Assembly (NCBI GenBank): GCA_963833885.1 | Contig: CAWHZU010000027.1 | Location: 62,001 to 126,000, forward strand | DNA length: 64,000 nt | Origin: JASHPR01 sp963833885 | GTDB taxonomy: Bacteria; Actinomycetota; Actinomycetes; Streptosporangiales; Streptosporangiaceae | Direction: 5' to 3' | Shown: in pieces, positions 55,467 to 63,938 of the stretch | How the letters are laid out: each line of letters begins with the position of its first letter | How positions within the stretch are numbered: the first letter of the stretch is position 1 | Position numbers and translations under genes: made by a program | The notes under the pieces: generated by a model | What the model saw: only the letters and a program-made list of their open reading frames with translations | Told to the model about the DNA's origin: nothing | Database searches by the model: none

Positions 55467-56114
55467 TCAGGCACCGGCTACCCGGCGGCGGCGGCCAGCC
55501 CCAGCGGGATCGGCGTAGCTCACCCCGGTCACCTGGTCACCCAGATAGGTGAAGCTAGTGACGCTGGCCAGGGCGCACTCGCGTTTGCGCGGGTCGTGCC
55601 AGAGCCTGCGGCCTTCGATGTCGCGGCGGGCAACCCAGATCGGCAGCTGGTGGCTGACCAGCACCGCCTCGTGCCCGCGCGTCGCGGCGGCCGCGTCGGA
55701 CATGGCGGCCCGCATCCGCGCGGCGATCTCCCGGTAGGGCTCGCCCCAGGACGGCCGGATCGGATTCCACATGTGCCGCCAGTGCGCTGGGCGCCGCAAC
55801 GCACCGTCGCCCACGCCGAACGTCATGCCCTGGAAGTGGTTCCACGGCTCGATCAGCCGGTCGTCCATCACCACGTCGAGGCCGAACTGGGCGGCGATCG
55901 GCTCGGCGGTCTCGAGCGCGCGCTCCAGGGGCGAGGACCGCAGGACGGTTACGTCCCGGCCCGCCAGGAAGTCCGCGGCCGCCTTGGCCATCACCCGGCC
56001 GTCGGCCGAAAGGTGGAACCCGGGGATCGTGCCGTAGAGCACGCCGCGAGGGTTCTCCACCTCGCCATGGCGCACGAGGTGCACGACAGTCGTGTCAGCC
56101 GGGTTGTCGCTCAT
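55467..56114 (-). CDS. Histidine phosphatase family protein
   Basis: 215 residues. The phosphohistidine motif 'HLVRHGEVENP' (Arg15-His16-Gly17) and the second catalytic His in 'VLVSHQLPIWVARR' mark the phosphoglycerate-mutase-like family. It is a phosphatase rather than a glycolytic mutase by length. Upstream of resA in the same direction, the place it also occupies in mycobacteria, from memory. Confidence 0.92.
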   Translation of the reverse strand: MSDNPADTTVVHLVRHGEVENPRGVLYGTIPGFHLSADGRVMAKAAADFLAGRDVTVLRSSPLERALETAEPIAAQFGLDVVMDDRLIEPWNHFQGMTFGVGDGALRRPAHWRHMWNPIRPSWGEPYREIAARMRAAMSDAAAATRGHEAVLVSHQLPIWVARRDIEGRRLWHDPRKRECALASVTSFTYLGDQVTGVSYADPAGAGRRRRVAGA

Positions 56115-56235
56115 CGCGCGCTCAGCCTATCCGCCCGGCCAGCGGCGATCCCCGGCACCACCGGCGCCCGCAGCCCGGGCCCAGAGTCGGCGTGCGAAGC
56201 GTGACTGGGGGGAAGCGTCGCGTAACAGGCGGCTG

Positions 56236-56748
56236 TCAGGCCAGGATTTCCGCGTACCGTCTGCGGTCCGCGATCACTTCACGGATCGACCGCAGCCGCG
56301 CCTCGGCGGCGGGCACGTCGATCTCGTCGAGGACGGCCACCGACCCCAGCTCCCGGGACAGCGCGTCAGACTCGCCGACCAGGGTCCAGTCGAACTGCAG
56401 CAACTCGTCGAGGCCCACCCGCCGCACCCGGTCCCAGACCCGGTCCTGGTTGAGCACGGGCAGCCCGCGCACGGCCGCCGACAGCTCGTCGATGGAGCGG
56501 ACCAGCCGCTCCGCGCGGCGGATCGGCTCCATCACCTCGCCCGGTGGGAACGGCTGCTCCCGGGTTGACGGCGGCACCCGATCCGCCCGCCAGCGGCTGG
56601 CAAGGTCCCGGATCCGCGCGGTCGCCTCGCCGAGGCCGCGGCCGACCCGTTCCCGGACCAGCAGGTCATCGGCGCGCAGCCGCCCCTTCGCGGTGTAGAC
56701 GTCGGACGCGAGCAGGCTGCGCAGCCTGTCGGCTACGCCATCGGCCAC
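56236..56748 (-). CDS. Conserved unknown protein coupled to the SPFH gene
   Basis: 170 residues from a GTG at 56748, one base after the SPFH stop codon. It is helical and charged, with 'DRLRSLLASDVYTAKGRLRA', 'MEPIRRAERLVRSIDELSA' and 'RSIREVIADRRRYAEIL'. No domain recognised and no membrane segment. The tight coupling implies joint function with the SPFH protein. Confidence 0.7.
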   Translation of the reverse strand: MADGVADRLRSLLASDVYTAKGRLRADDLLVRERVGRGLGEATARIRDLASRWRADRVPPSTREQPFPPGEVMEPIRRAERLVRSIDELSAAVRGLPVLNQDRVWDRVRRVGLDELLQFDWTLVGESDALSRELGSVAVLDEIDVPAAEARLRSIREVIADRRRYAEILA

Positions 56749-56749
56749 C

Positions 56750-57613
56750 TCAGGCCCCGGGAAGCTCGGTCACGTGCGGGCCGAGGCTGCCGTCGCCCGG
56801 CACGGGCAGGAGCGGGCCGGCCTGGGCTGTGGTAATCCCGATGTTGAACGGCTCGCCGATTGCCATGTTCGGCGCGGACAGCAGGCCCCTCTCGGCCATC
56901 TTCATCGCCACGTAGTAGCGGACGGCCTCGTGCTCGGTAAGGCCGAACGCGCGCAGCGAGATCAGCTCGCGCATCCGCTCGTCCTTGGGCCGCATGAGCA
57001 CCTTCACGTCGTTGAGCATGATCCCGTAGATGGACAGGAAATCCTGCAGGTGGCCACGGACCAGCTCGGTGATCTCGTGGATCCTCTCGTTCACCCGCTC
57101 CAGCGGTGTGACCTGGACGATCTGGTTGATCGACTGCTCGACGACCGGACCCGCGTAGGCGTTGACCGCTTCCGTGGTCAGCAGGTGCCCGTGATACGGC
57201 ATGTGCGTCACCAGCTTGACCGCGTCGTCCCTGGTGTCCACGTGGACGTAGTAGTCCACGTCGTAGTCGAGCTCGGCTAGCTCCCGGGACAGCGCGAGAC
57301 CCCGTGACTTGGCCACGCTCTTGGCCCGGGAGACGAACAGCGCCTCGTACTGCCACGGCGACTGGCCGCCGTAGAAGCTCTGCTGGATGCTGCCGAGCAG
57401 CGGCCGCTGCGGCGTGGACACCGGGTACTGGCCGGTCTCGTACACGTCGAGCACGGCGCCGCGCGACTTCAGCACGCAGAAGTGGTTGCTCTCGACGGTC
57501 AGCAGGCTGCCGTTCATGATGTCGTTGCCCGGATAGTGATACATCAGGACGCCGGGGCCCATGACCTCGGTGCCGTCGTGGTTCAGCGTGCTGATGACGT
57601 TGCGTAAAGCCAT
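56750..57613 (-). CDS. SPFH-domain (YdjI/virion-core-like) protein
   Basis: 287 residues from the ATG at 57613, with GACGGGAG upstream. 'GTEVMGPGVLMYHYPGNDI' and 'SNHFCVLKSRGAVLDVYETG' start the SPFH domain, and 'IQVTPLERVNERIHEI'-like helices follow. In Bacillus, YdjI is recruited to the membrane upon stress together with TM proteins. Here a coupled unknown gene follows. Between hemL and the phosphatase. Confidence 0.8.
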   Translation of the reverse strand: MALRNVISTLNHDGTEVMGPGVLMYHYPGNDIMNGSLLTVESNHFCVLKSRGAVLDVYETGQYPVSTPQRPLLGSIQQSFYGGQSPWQYEALFVSRAKSVAKSRGLALSRELAELDYDVDYYVHVDTRDDAVKLVTHMPYHGHLLTTEAVNAYAGPVVEQSINQIVQVTPLERVNERIHEITELVRGHLQDFLSIYGIMLNDVKVLMRPKDERMRELISLRAFGLTEHEAVRYYVAMKMAERGLLSAPNMAIGEPFNIGITTAQAGPLLPVPGDGSLGPHVTELPGA

Positions 57614-57754
57614 GTCCGGCTCCCGTCCTTCGCCCACCGCGCGGAGCGGATATATCAGCATCCTGACACCGCACAGCGACATTCGCATAACGCGCAGTCA
57701 GGGCGGCGGGCGGCGGGGTGCTACGCCGTGGTGGCGGGGTGGGCGCGACGCGAT

Positions 57755-59050
57755 TCAGGCCAGCGCTTCGGCGGCCGCGCGGGCCGCGGCGGGCAGCGCG
57801 CCGGCGATCCTGTCGATGGCCGCGTCATCATGCGCCGCGGACAGGAACCATGCCTCGTAGCCTGACGGCGGAAGGTAGACGCCGCGGTCGAGCATCGCGT
57901 GGAAGAACGCCGCGTAGGCCGCGGCGGACTGGCCCTTGGCCTCGGCGAAATCGCGGACCGGGCCGTCGGCGCCGAGGAACACCGAGAACAGGCTGCCCGC
58001 CTCCTGCAGCTGGAACGGCACCCCCTCGGCCTTCAGCGCCTCGGCGGCCAGTCCAGCGACCGTCGCGGCGGCCTTGTCCACCCGGGAGTAGACATCCGGC
58101 GTGCAGGCCCTGAGCGTGGCCAGGCCGGCGGCGGTGGCCAGAGGGTTACCGGACAGCGTGCCCGCCTGGTAGACCGGGCCGGCCGGGGCCAGCCTCTCCA
58201 TGATCTCGGCGCGCCCGCCGAACGCCGCGGCGGGCAGGCCGCCGCCCATCACCTTGCCGAACGTCGTCAGGTCGCCGGCCACGCCCTCGCGGCCGTACCA
58301 GCCAGAGCTCGTGACCCGGAATCCGGTGAGCACTTCGTCCATGATGAGCAGCGCGCCGTGCTCCCGGCAGAGCGCGGCGAGCTGCTCGTTGAAGCCCGCG
58401 GCCGGCGGCACCACTCCCATGTTGGCCGGGCAGGCCTCCGTGATCACGCAGGCGATGTCGTCCGGCCGGGTGGCGAACACCTGGCGCACGGCCTCGGGAT
58501 CGTTATACGGCAGCACGATCGTGTCGGCCGCCGCCGCGCCGGTCACCCCGGGCGAGTCGGGCAGGCCGAACGTCGCGACACCGGAGCCGGCCGCGGCGAG
58601 CAGCGCGTCCACGTGGCCGTGGTAGCAGCCGGCGAACTTGACCACCATCCGGCGGCCGGTAAAGCCCCTGGCGAGCCGGAGCGCGGTCATGGTCGCCTCG
58701 GTGCCGGAACTGACCAGGCGCACCTTCTCCACGGGGGCGCGCGCGACCAGTTCCTCGGCCAGCTCCACCTCGCCGGGGGTGGCGGTTCCGAACGAGGTTC
58801 CCTTGGCCAGCGCCCTGGCAACGGCGTCGATGACGTCAGGATGCGCGTGACCGAGGATCATCGGCCCCCAGGAGCCGACCAGGTCGACGTAGTCGCGCCC
58901 GTCCACGTCGGTCAGGTAAGCGCCGCTGCCGGACTCCATGAACACCGGTGTGCCGCCCACCGAGCCGAAGGCGCGCACCGGCGAATTCACCCCTCCGGGC
59001 GTGACGGTACGCGCCCGGGCGAACAACTCGCCGGACCTGTCGTGTGTCAT
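57755..59050 (-). CDS. hemL: Glutamate-1-semialdehyde 2,1-aminomutase
   Basis: 431 residues. Class III aminotransferase fold with the PLP Lys266 in 'LTTFGKVMGGGLP', 'VSSGTEATMTALRLARG' and 'MDEVLTGFRV'. It makes 5-aminolevulinate, the heme precursor, by the C5 route. Its ATG overlaps the stop of the upstream primase-like gene (TAATG). Confidence 0.96.
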   Translation of the reverse strand: MTHDRSGELFARARTVTPGGVNSPVRAFGSVGGTPVFMESGSGAYLTDVDGRDYVDLVGSWGPMILGHAHPDVIDAVARALAKGTSFGTATPGEVELAEELVARAPVEKVRLVSSGTEATMTALRLARGFTGRRMVVKFAGCYHGHVDALLAAAGSGVATFGLPDSPGVTGAAAADTIVLPYNDPEAVRQVFATRPDDIACVITEACPANMGVVPPAAGFNEQLAALCREHGALLIMDEVLTGFRVTSSGWYGREGVAGDLTTFGKVMGGGLPAAAFGGRAEIMERLAPAGPVYQAGTLSGNPLATAAGLATLRACTPDVYSRVDKAAATVAGLAAEALKAEGVPFQLQEAGSLFSVFLGADGPVRDFAEAKGQSAAAYAAFFHAMLDRGVYLPPSGYEAWFLSAAHDDAAIDRIAGALPAAARAAAEALA

Positions 59051-59805
59051 TAGCTAGTTCCCTCGCAGGCGTCGGCCAGGAACCCCAGCAGCCTGAGCCC
59101 GTCCGGCAGCGGCCCGTCATCCGGCGGCCGTAGCCAGTGCGCCTTGATCAGGTTCCCGTCCCGGGACGGCGGCGCGAGCACGTAGCTGTTGCGGCAATGC
59201 CAGCGTAGCCCGGCCACTTCCGGGTTCATCTCGGGCTCGCAGTCCAGGTTGCAGGACCACCATTCGTCCTCGTCCGCTGGCGTGCCCCGGGTCGCCACAA
59301 AGAACAAGGCCCGGTTACCCGCGCTGATTGCGACGGGACCGGGCCGGGCCGCTGACCGCTCCATTAGGGCGAGTGCCGCGGCTCCCGCGTTGGCCGGGAC
59401 GTCAAGGACATCGAATACCCGGCCGGTGACCAGGATGACGTTCGCCTCGGGTTGCGCCATCCACCAGTTCCCCACCACCACTGGATCTGCTGTCGCCTGG
59501 CTCTGCCAAGTCGGTGATACCGGATGCGCCCCCGGTGCTGGGCAGCCCACGCGGTCGCAGGAACACGCCCGCAGCATTTCGTCGTGGCCTTCCGGCCGAC
59601 TGGCCAGGCCGGGTCGGGCGGTTCGGCCTGGGCGTCCGGTCCGGCCCGGAAGGCCCGAGCGGCCGGGAAGGCCGGAGCGTCCCGATCGGCTCGGCGAAAA
59701 GGCACCGATGCACACCGGCCAGCCCATTGCGGCATAATCAGCCGCGGCAGCCGCCATGCGCACGACGGCCCTGCGTTGGTTCCGGCGCAGTACCGTCTCC
59801 ACCAT
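59050..59805 (-). CDS. Bifunctional DNA primase/polymerase-like (Prim-Pol) protein
   Basis: 251 residues from the ATG at 59805, with AGGAGTGGAG upstream. 'AAADYAAMGWPVCIGAF' starts the Prim_Pol fold; 'CSCDRVGCPAPGAHP' is a Cys-rich loop seen in this family, and 'FDVLDVPANAG' carries the acidic strand. A Gly-Arg-Pro insert 'SGRSGLPGRSGLPGRTGRPG' (about 40-65) splits the domain. From memory, such genes recur between hemL and hemB in Streptomyces. Activity is unknown; the catalytic residues are only partly recognisable. Confidence 0.75.
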   Translation of the reverse strand: MVETVLRRNQRRAVVRMAAAAADYAAMGWPVCIGAFSPSRSGRSGLPGRSGLPGRTGRPGRTARPGLASRPEGHDEMLRACSCDRVGCPAPGAHPVSPTWQSQATADPVVVGNWWMAQPEANVILVTGRVFDVLDVPANAGAAALALMERSAARPGPVAISAGNRALFFVATRGTPADEDEWWSCNLDCEPEMNPEVAGLRWHCRNSYVLAPPSRDGNLIKAHWLRPPDDGPLPDGLRLLGFLADACEGTS

Positions 59806-60174
59806 CGGCTCCACTCCTGGCCCGGCCCGCAATCTGTATGCACCTGATAATGCCTGGACCATTCCCGGGCTCGCCCGGCGCCCCCAGGACGAGATACAGG
59901 TGTTGCGTAACAGAGATTGCAAAGTGACCAATGTACGGTCAACCGCTGCCCGGTCGGTCGCGTCGGCCGACAGAAGCCTGAGGGCCAGACCATGATCTGG
60001 GCGGAAAATGTACCGTATTTGCTCTTTATCCTTCCAGATCATGAAAATCGAAAATCTGAGTAGGCCTTGGCTTGGGGCGGATGAGGCTGGCAGGGCTGGT
60101 GGTACAGATCGGAATTTCTGCGCCTCGCGTCATCCGCGGGACCCGCCATACTGATGCAGGCACTGGGCGGCGGA
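59806..60174. other. Upstream region between the primase-like gene and hemB
   Basis: About 370 bases with AT-rich parts (59915-60060). The frame continues open upstream of the primase-like gene to about 60042, but the sequence does not resemble the family. I see no RNA motif or further gene. Confidence 0.35.
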
Positions 60175-60259
60175 GGTCAGCGCAGAGTGTCTGGTTCACT
60201 GGGCGGCGGGGTCAGCGCAGGCCGTCGGGGGTAGCGCAGGTGGCGGGGGTCAGCGCAGG
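60175..60259. repeat. GGTCAGCGCAG repeats at the hemB 3' end
   Basis: GGTCAGCGCAG or a one-base variant occurs at 60175, 60210, 60230 and 60249. The last copy contains the hemB stop codon; the others lie just beyond it. They look like partial tandem copies of the gene's own 3' end. Confidence 0.65.
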
Positions 60260-61233
60260 CGGCGGGCGACCTCGGCGGCCCAGTAGGTCAGGATGATGCC
60301 GGCGCCCGCCCTGCGGATCCCGGTGAGCGTCTCCATGATTATCCGGTCGCGGTCCAGCCAGCCGTTCGCCGCCGCCGCCTCCACCATCGTGTACTCGCCG
60401 CTGACCTGGAAGGCGGCGACCGGCACGTGCACGGCCGCGGCCACCTGGCTGATCACGTCGAGGTAAGCGAGGGCCGGCTTCACCATGACGATGTCCGCGC
60501 CCTCGTCCACGTCGAGCAGCACCTCCCGCAGCGCCTCGTCGCCGCCGGCGGGATCCTGCTGGTAGGAGGCCCGGTCGCCGAACTGCGGCGCGCACTCGGC
60601 CGCTTCGCGGAACGGCCCGTAGAACGCCGAGGCGTACTTGGCCGAGTAGGCGCAGATCGCGACCTCGTCATAGCCGGCCGTGTCGAGCGCCGACCTGATG
60701 GCGGCCACCTGGCCGTCCATCATCCCGCTGGGCGCCACCACACCCGCGCCGGCCGCCGCCTGGGCGACCGCGATCGAGCCGTACCGCTCCAGCGTCGCGT
60801 CGTTGTCCACCTGGCCTGCCAGCGTGAGCATGCCGCAGTGACCGTGGTCGGTGTACTCGTCCATGCAGAGGTCGGCCATCAGCACGGTGTCCTCGCCCAC
60901 TTCGCTGACCAGGTCACCGAGCGCAAGCTGGACGATGCCGGCCGGGTCGTCAGCGGCCGAGCCGCGTGCGTCCTTGACGGCGGGAACGCCGAACAGGATG
61001 AGCCCGCCGACCCCGGAACCGACCGCCTCGACGGCCGCCTTGCGCAGGCTGTCCCTGGTGTGCTGCATGACGCCGGGCATCGAGGCAACCGGCTGCGGCT
61101 CGTCGATCCCCTCCTTGACGAACAGCGGCAGCACCAAGTCGGCCGGGCGGAGGCTGGTCTGTGCCACCAGGCGCCGCAGGGCGGCGGTCCGGCGAAGCCT
61201 GCGGGGTCGGACAGCGGGGAATCCGGCGGCCAT
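60250..61233 (-). CDS. hemB: Delta-aminolevulinic acid dehydratase (porphobilinogen synthase)
   Basis: 327 residues from the ATG at 61233, with GAGGAG upstream. The Schiff-base lysines are in 'AYSAKYASAFYGPFR' and 'VMVKPALAYLD'; the metal loop reads 'DLCMDEYTDHGHCG', with two Cys and an Asp. It joins two 5-aminolevulinates into porphobilinogen. Downstream of cobA-hemD in the heme series. Confidence 0.96.
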   Translation of the reverse strand: MAAGFPAVRPRRLRRTAALRRLVAQTSLRPADLVLPLFVKEGIDEPQPVASMPGVMQHTRDSLRKAAVEAVGSGVGGLILFGVPAVKDARGSAADDPAGIVQLALGDLVSEVGEDTVLMADLCMDEYTDHGHCGMLTLAGQVDNDATLERYGSIAVAQAAAGAGVVAPSGMMDGQVAAIRSALDTAGYDEVAICAYSAKYASAFYGPFREAAECAPQFGDRASYQQDPAGGDEALREVLLDVDEGADIVMVKPALAYLDVISQVAAAVHVPVAAFQVSGEYTMVEAAAANGWLDRDRIIMETLTGIRRAGAGIILTYWAAEVARRLR

Positions 61234-61326
61234 CGGTTTTCTCCTCACCTGGGCCCATACCGATCCTACGTTGGGCGCCGCCGCTCGGTTCACGCTGCGC
61301 TGCTGCGTTTATCTCCCGCGCGATCC

Positions 61327-62976
61327 CTATCGGATCCTGCGGCGGGCGCCGCGGCGGCGCTCGCTCGGCCTGCGCACCGGCTCACCGGCCTCGATCGCAG
61401 CGTCGCGGATCGCCGCTCCGTGGTCAGCCAGCGCGTCCACGAGGGCGGTTACCGACGGGCGGGGCGCCATCACGTCGACCCTGAGCCCGAACTCGGCGGC
61501 GGTCTTCGCCGTCTCCGGCCCGATCACCGCGATCGCCGTCACCGCGTGCGGCTTGCCCGCGATTCCGATCAGGTTCCGGACCGTCGACGATGAGGTGAAC
61601 AGCACGGCGTCGAACCCGCCGCCCTTGATGGCCTCGCGGATCGGCGCGGGTGGCGGCGCTGCCCGCACCGTCCGGTAGGCGGTAACGTCCTCGGCCTCCC
61701 AGCCCAGGCTGGTGAGCCTGGCCAGGAGGGTCTCGGTCGCGATGTCCGCGCGCGGCAGCAGCACCCGGTTGATCGGGTCGAGCACGTCGTCGTAGGCGGG
61801 CCAGACGTCCGCCAGTCCCTCGGCCGACTGCTTCTTGTCCGGCACCAGGTCGGGCATGATGCCGAACTCGCGCAGCGACGCCGCCGTCTGCTCGCCGACG
61901 GCGGCCACCTTGATCCCGGCAAACGCCCGGGCGTCGAGGCCGTACTCCTCAAACTTCTCCCGCACCGCGCGGACGGCGTTCACCGACGTGAACGCGATCC
62001 ACTGGTACCTGCCAGTCACCAGGCCCTTCACGGCGCGTTCCATCTGCTGCGGCGTCCTGGGCGGCTCGACGGCGATCGTCGGCACCTGCTCGGGTACCGC
62101 GCCCCAGGCCTGCAGCCGGCTCATCACTTCGCCCGCCTGCTCCTTGGTTCGCGGCACCAGCACCCGCCAGCCGAACAGCGGCTTGGTCTCGTACCAGGAC
62201 AGTGATGGCTGAGCGGTGACGCCGTCGCCGACCACGGCGACCGCGGGTCCATGCGCGGTGAGCAGGCTCACCCCGGCGGCCTTGAGGTCGGCGTTGACCG
62301 TCCCGAGGGTGCAGACCACGGTGTGCTGGTCGGTTGTGGCGCCGTCCCAGGTAATGGCGAACGGTGTGGTGTCGGCCCAGCCCGCTGCGATCAGCATCTT
62401 CGCGATGTCGGCCGGACCAGTCTCCGCACCCAGGATCACCAGGCTGCCCGGGCCGACCTGCACCCGGCTGACCTCGGAGGCATGGATGATCCTGACGTCA
62501 CCGCTGGCGTCGGACGTGAGCGGGATGCCCGCGTAGGCCGGGACCGCGGTCGCCACCGGCACGCCGGGCACAACCTCGAACGGCACCCGCGCCTTCGCGC
62601 ACGCCGCCGCCTCGGCAGCGGCGTGGCCGAACAGGAGCGGGTCGCCGCGCACCAGCCGTACCACGTGCTGGCCCGCCTTGGCGGCCTTGATCAGCAGCCG
62701 CGGGTCCTGGACCAGCGCGTCAGCGTCAGCGATCTCCGCCTCTGGGCTGGCCAGCTTGCCGAGCTGAGCCATCAGCTCCGGGTCTGCCACCACCAGGTCC
62801 GCCTTGGCCAGCAGCTCCGCGGCGCGCACGGTCAGCAGCCCCTCATCACCTGGCCCTGCGCCAACGAACGCGACGCGGCCGGCGGCCTGCCTCTCTGCCG
62901 CGTTGGCCCCAGTCGGCTTCACGGCTGACTTCGCTGTCGTCCGGCTTGCGGCATTGTCTGTCACGGGTGGGTTCAC
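61327..62976 (-). CDS. hemD: Fused uroporphyrinogen-III methyltransferase/uroporphyrinogen-III synthase
   Basis: 549 residues from a GTG at 62976 that overlaps the hemC stop (TAGTG). Residues 35-265 are the CobA/SUMT methylase ('VAFVGAGPGDEGLLTV', 'RLVRGDPLLFGH', 'VPGVPVATAVPAYAGI'); 280-520 are HemD ('WRVLVPRTKEQAGEV', 'AFTSVNAVRAVREKF', 'LFTSSSTVRNL'). The fusion channels hydroxymethylbilane to uroporphyrinogen III and on to precorrin-2 or siroheme; it is the usual form in actinobacteria. The C-terminal tail is Arg-rich. Confidence 0.95.
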   Translation of the reverse strand: MNPPVTDNAASRTTAKSAVKPTGANAAERQAAGRVAFVGAGPGDEGLLTVRAAELLAKADLVVADPELMAQLGKLASPEAEIADADALVQDPRLLIKAAKAGQHVVRLVRGDPLLFGHAAAEAAACAKARVPFEVVPGVPVATAVPAYAGIPLTSDASGDVRIIHASEVSRVQVGPGSLVILGAETGPADIAKMLIAAGWADTTPFAITWDGATTDQHTVVCTLGTVNADLKAAGVSLLTAHGPAVAVVGDGVTAQPSLSWYETKPLFGWRVLVPRTKEQAGEVMSRLQAWGAVPEQVPTIAVEPPRTPQQMERAVKGLVTGRYQWIAFTSVNAVRAVREKFEEYGLDARAFAGIKVAAVGEQTAASLREFGIMPDLVPDKKQSAEGLADVWPAYDDVLDPINRVLLPRADIATETLLARLTSLGWEAEDVTAYRTVRAAPPPAPIREAIKGGGFDAVLFTSSSTVRNLIGIAGKPHAVTAIAVIGPETAKTAAEFGLRVDVMAPRPSVTALVDALADHGAAIRDAAIEAGEPVRRPSERRRGARRRIR

Positions 62977-63938
62977 TAGTCATCCCCGTTGCTGATCTGT
63001 CCCGCTATCTCAGCGGACACGGCCGTATATCTTGCGGCACCACGCCGTAGCAGCTCGGCGGCCACCGAGCGGCCGAGGTACTCGGCTTCGTCCGATGGCC
63101 CGCTGGCGCTTGCTCGCAGTGCTGTCTCCCCGTCGGCCGCGACGACTATCGCCCGCAGCCGCAATCCATCCGTCCCAGCGGCATACCCGCCTACCGGGGC
63201 GCTGCAACCTGCCTCGAGCGCGGCGAGCAGCGTGCGCTCGGCCGTGGTGGCGGCGTGGGTGGCGGAATCATCCGCGCACGCCAGCAGGTCTGCCAGGTCC
63301 GGCCGGTCGGACCGGCACTCCACCGCCAGGGCCCCCTGGCCCGGCGCTGGAAGCATTTCATCGGGATCGAAGATCTGGGTCACCGCGTCGAGCCGGCCGA
63401 TCCTGGCCAGGCCCGCGTAGGCCAGCACCACGGCGTCGACCTCGCCGGACGTGATACGCCCCAGCCGGGTGCCGGCGTTGCCGCGGACCGGCACCGGGCG
63501 CAGATCCGGGCGCAGCAGCAGCAGCTGGGCGGCGCGGCGCGGCGACCCCGTGCCGATCGTCGCGCCCGGCGGCAGGTCGGCCAGTTTGGCGCCATCGCGC
63601 GCGGCGAGCGCGTCTCTTGGATCGTCCCTGGGCGGTACCGCGGCCAGCACTATGCCCTCCGGCTGCGCGGTGGGCAGGTCCTTCAGGGAGTGCACGGCGA
63701 TGTCGATGTCGCCGTGCAGCAGGCTGGTCCGCAGGCCGCTGACAAACACGCCGGTCCCGCCGATCTGGGCCACCTGGGCGCGGCTCACGTCACCGAACGT
63801 GGTGATCCCGACCAGCTCGACCTCGCGGCCGGTCCGCTCCGTGATCAGGCGCGCGACCTGCTGCGACTGCACCATGGCCATCGGGCTCTTGCGGGTGCCG
63901 AGCCGCAGCGGCCGGGCCTCGCCTGATGGCGCGGTCAC
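62976..63938 (-). CDS. hemC: Hydroxymethylbilane synthase (porphobilinogen deaminase)
   Basis: 320 residues from a GTG at 63938. 'LRLGTRKSPMAMVQSQQVA', 'VHSLKDLPT', 'IGTGSPRRAAQLL' and the dipyrromethane-carrying Cys245 in 'LEAGCSAPVGGYA'. It polymerises porphobilinogen. The start overlaps the stop of the upstream gene (GTGA) and the stop overlaps cobA-hemD, so hemA?-hemC-hemD are co-translated. Confidence 0.97.
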   Translation of the reverse strand: MTAPSGEARPLRLGTRKSPMAMVQSQQVARLITERTGREVELVGITTFGDVSRAQVAQIGGTGVFVSGLRTSLLHGDIDIAVHSLKDLPTAQPEGIVLAAVPPRDDPRDALAARDGAKLADLPPGATIGTGSPRRAAQLLLLRPDLRPVPVRGNAGTRLGRITSGEVDAVVLAYAGLARIGRLDAVTQIFDPDEMLPAPGQGALAVECRSDRPDLADLLACADDSATHAATTAERTLLAALEAGCSAPVGGYAAGTDGLRLRAIVVAADGETALRASASGPSDEAEYLGRSVAAELLRRGAARYTAVSAEIAGQISNGDD

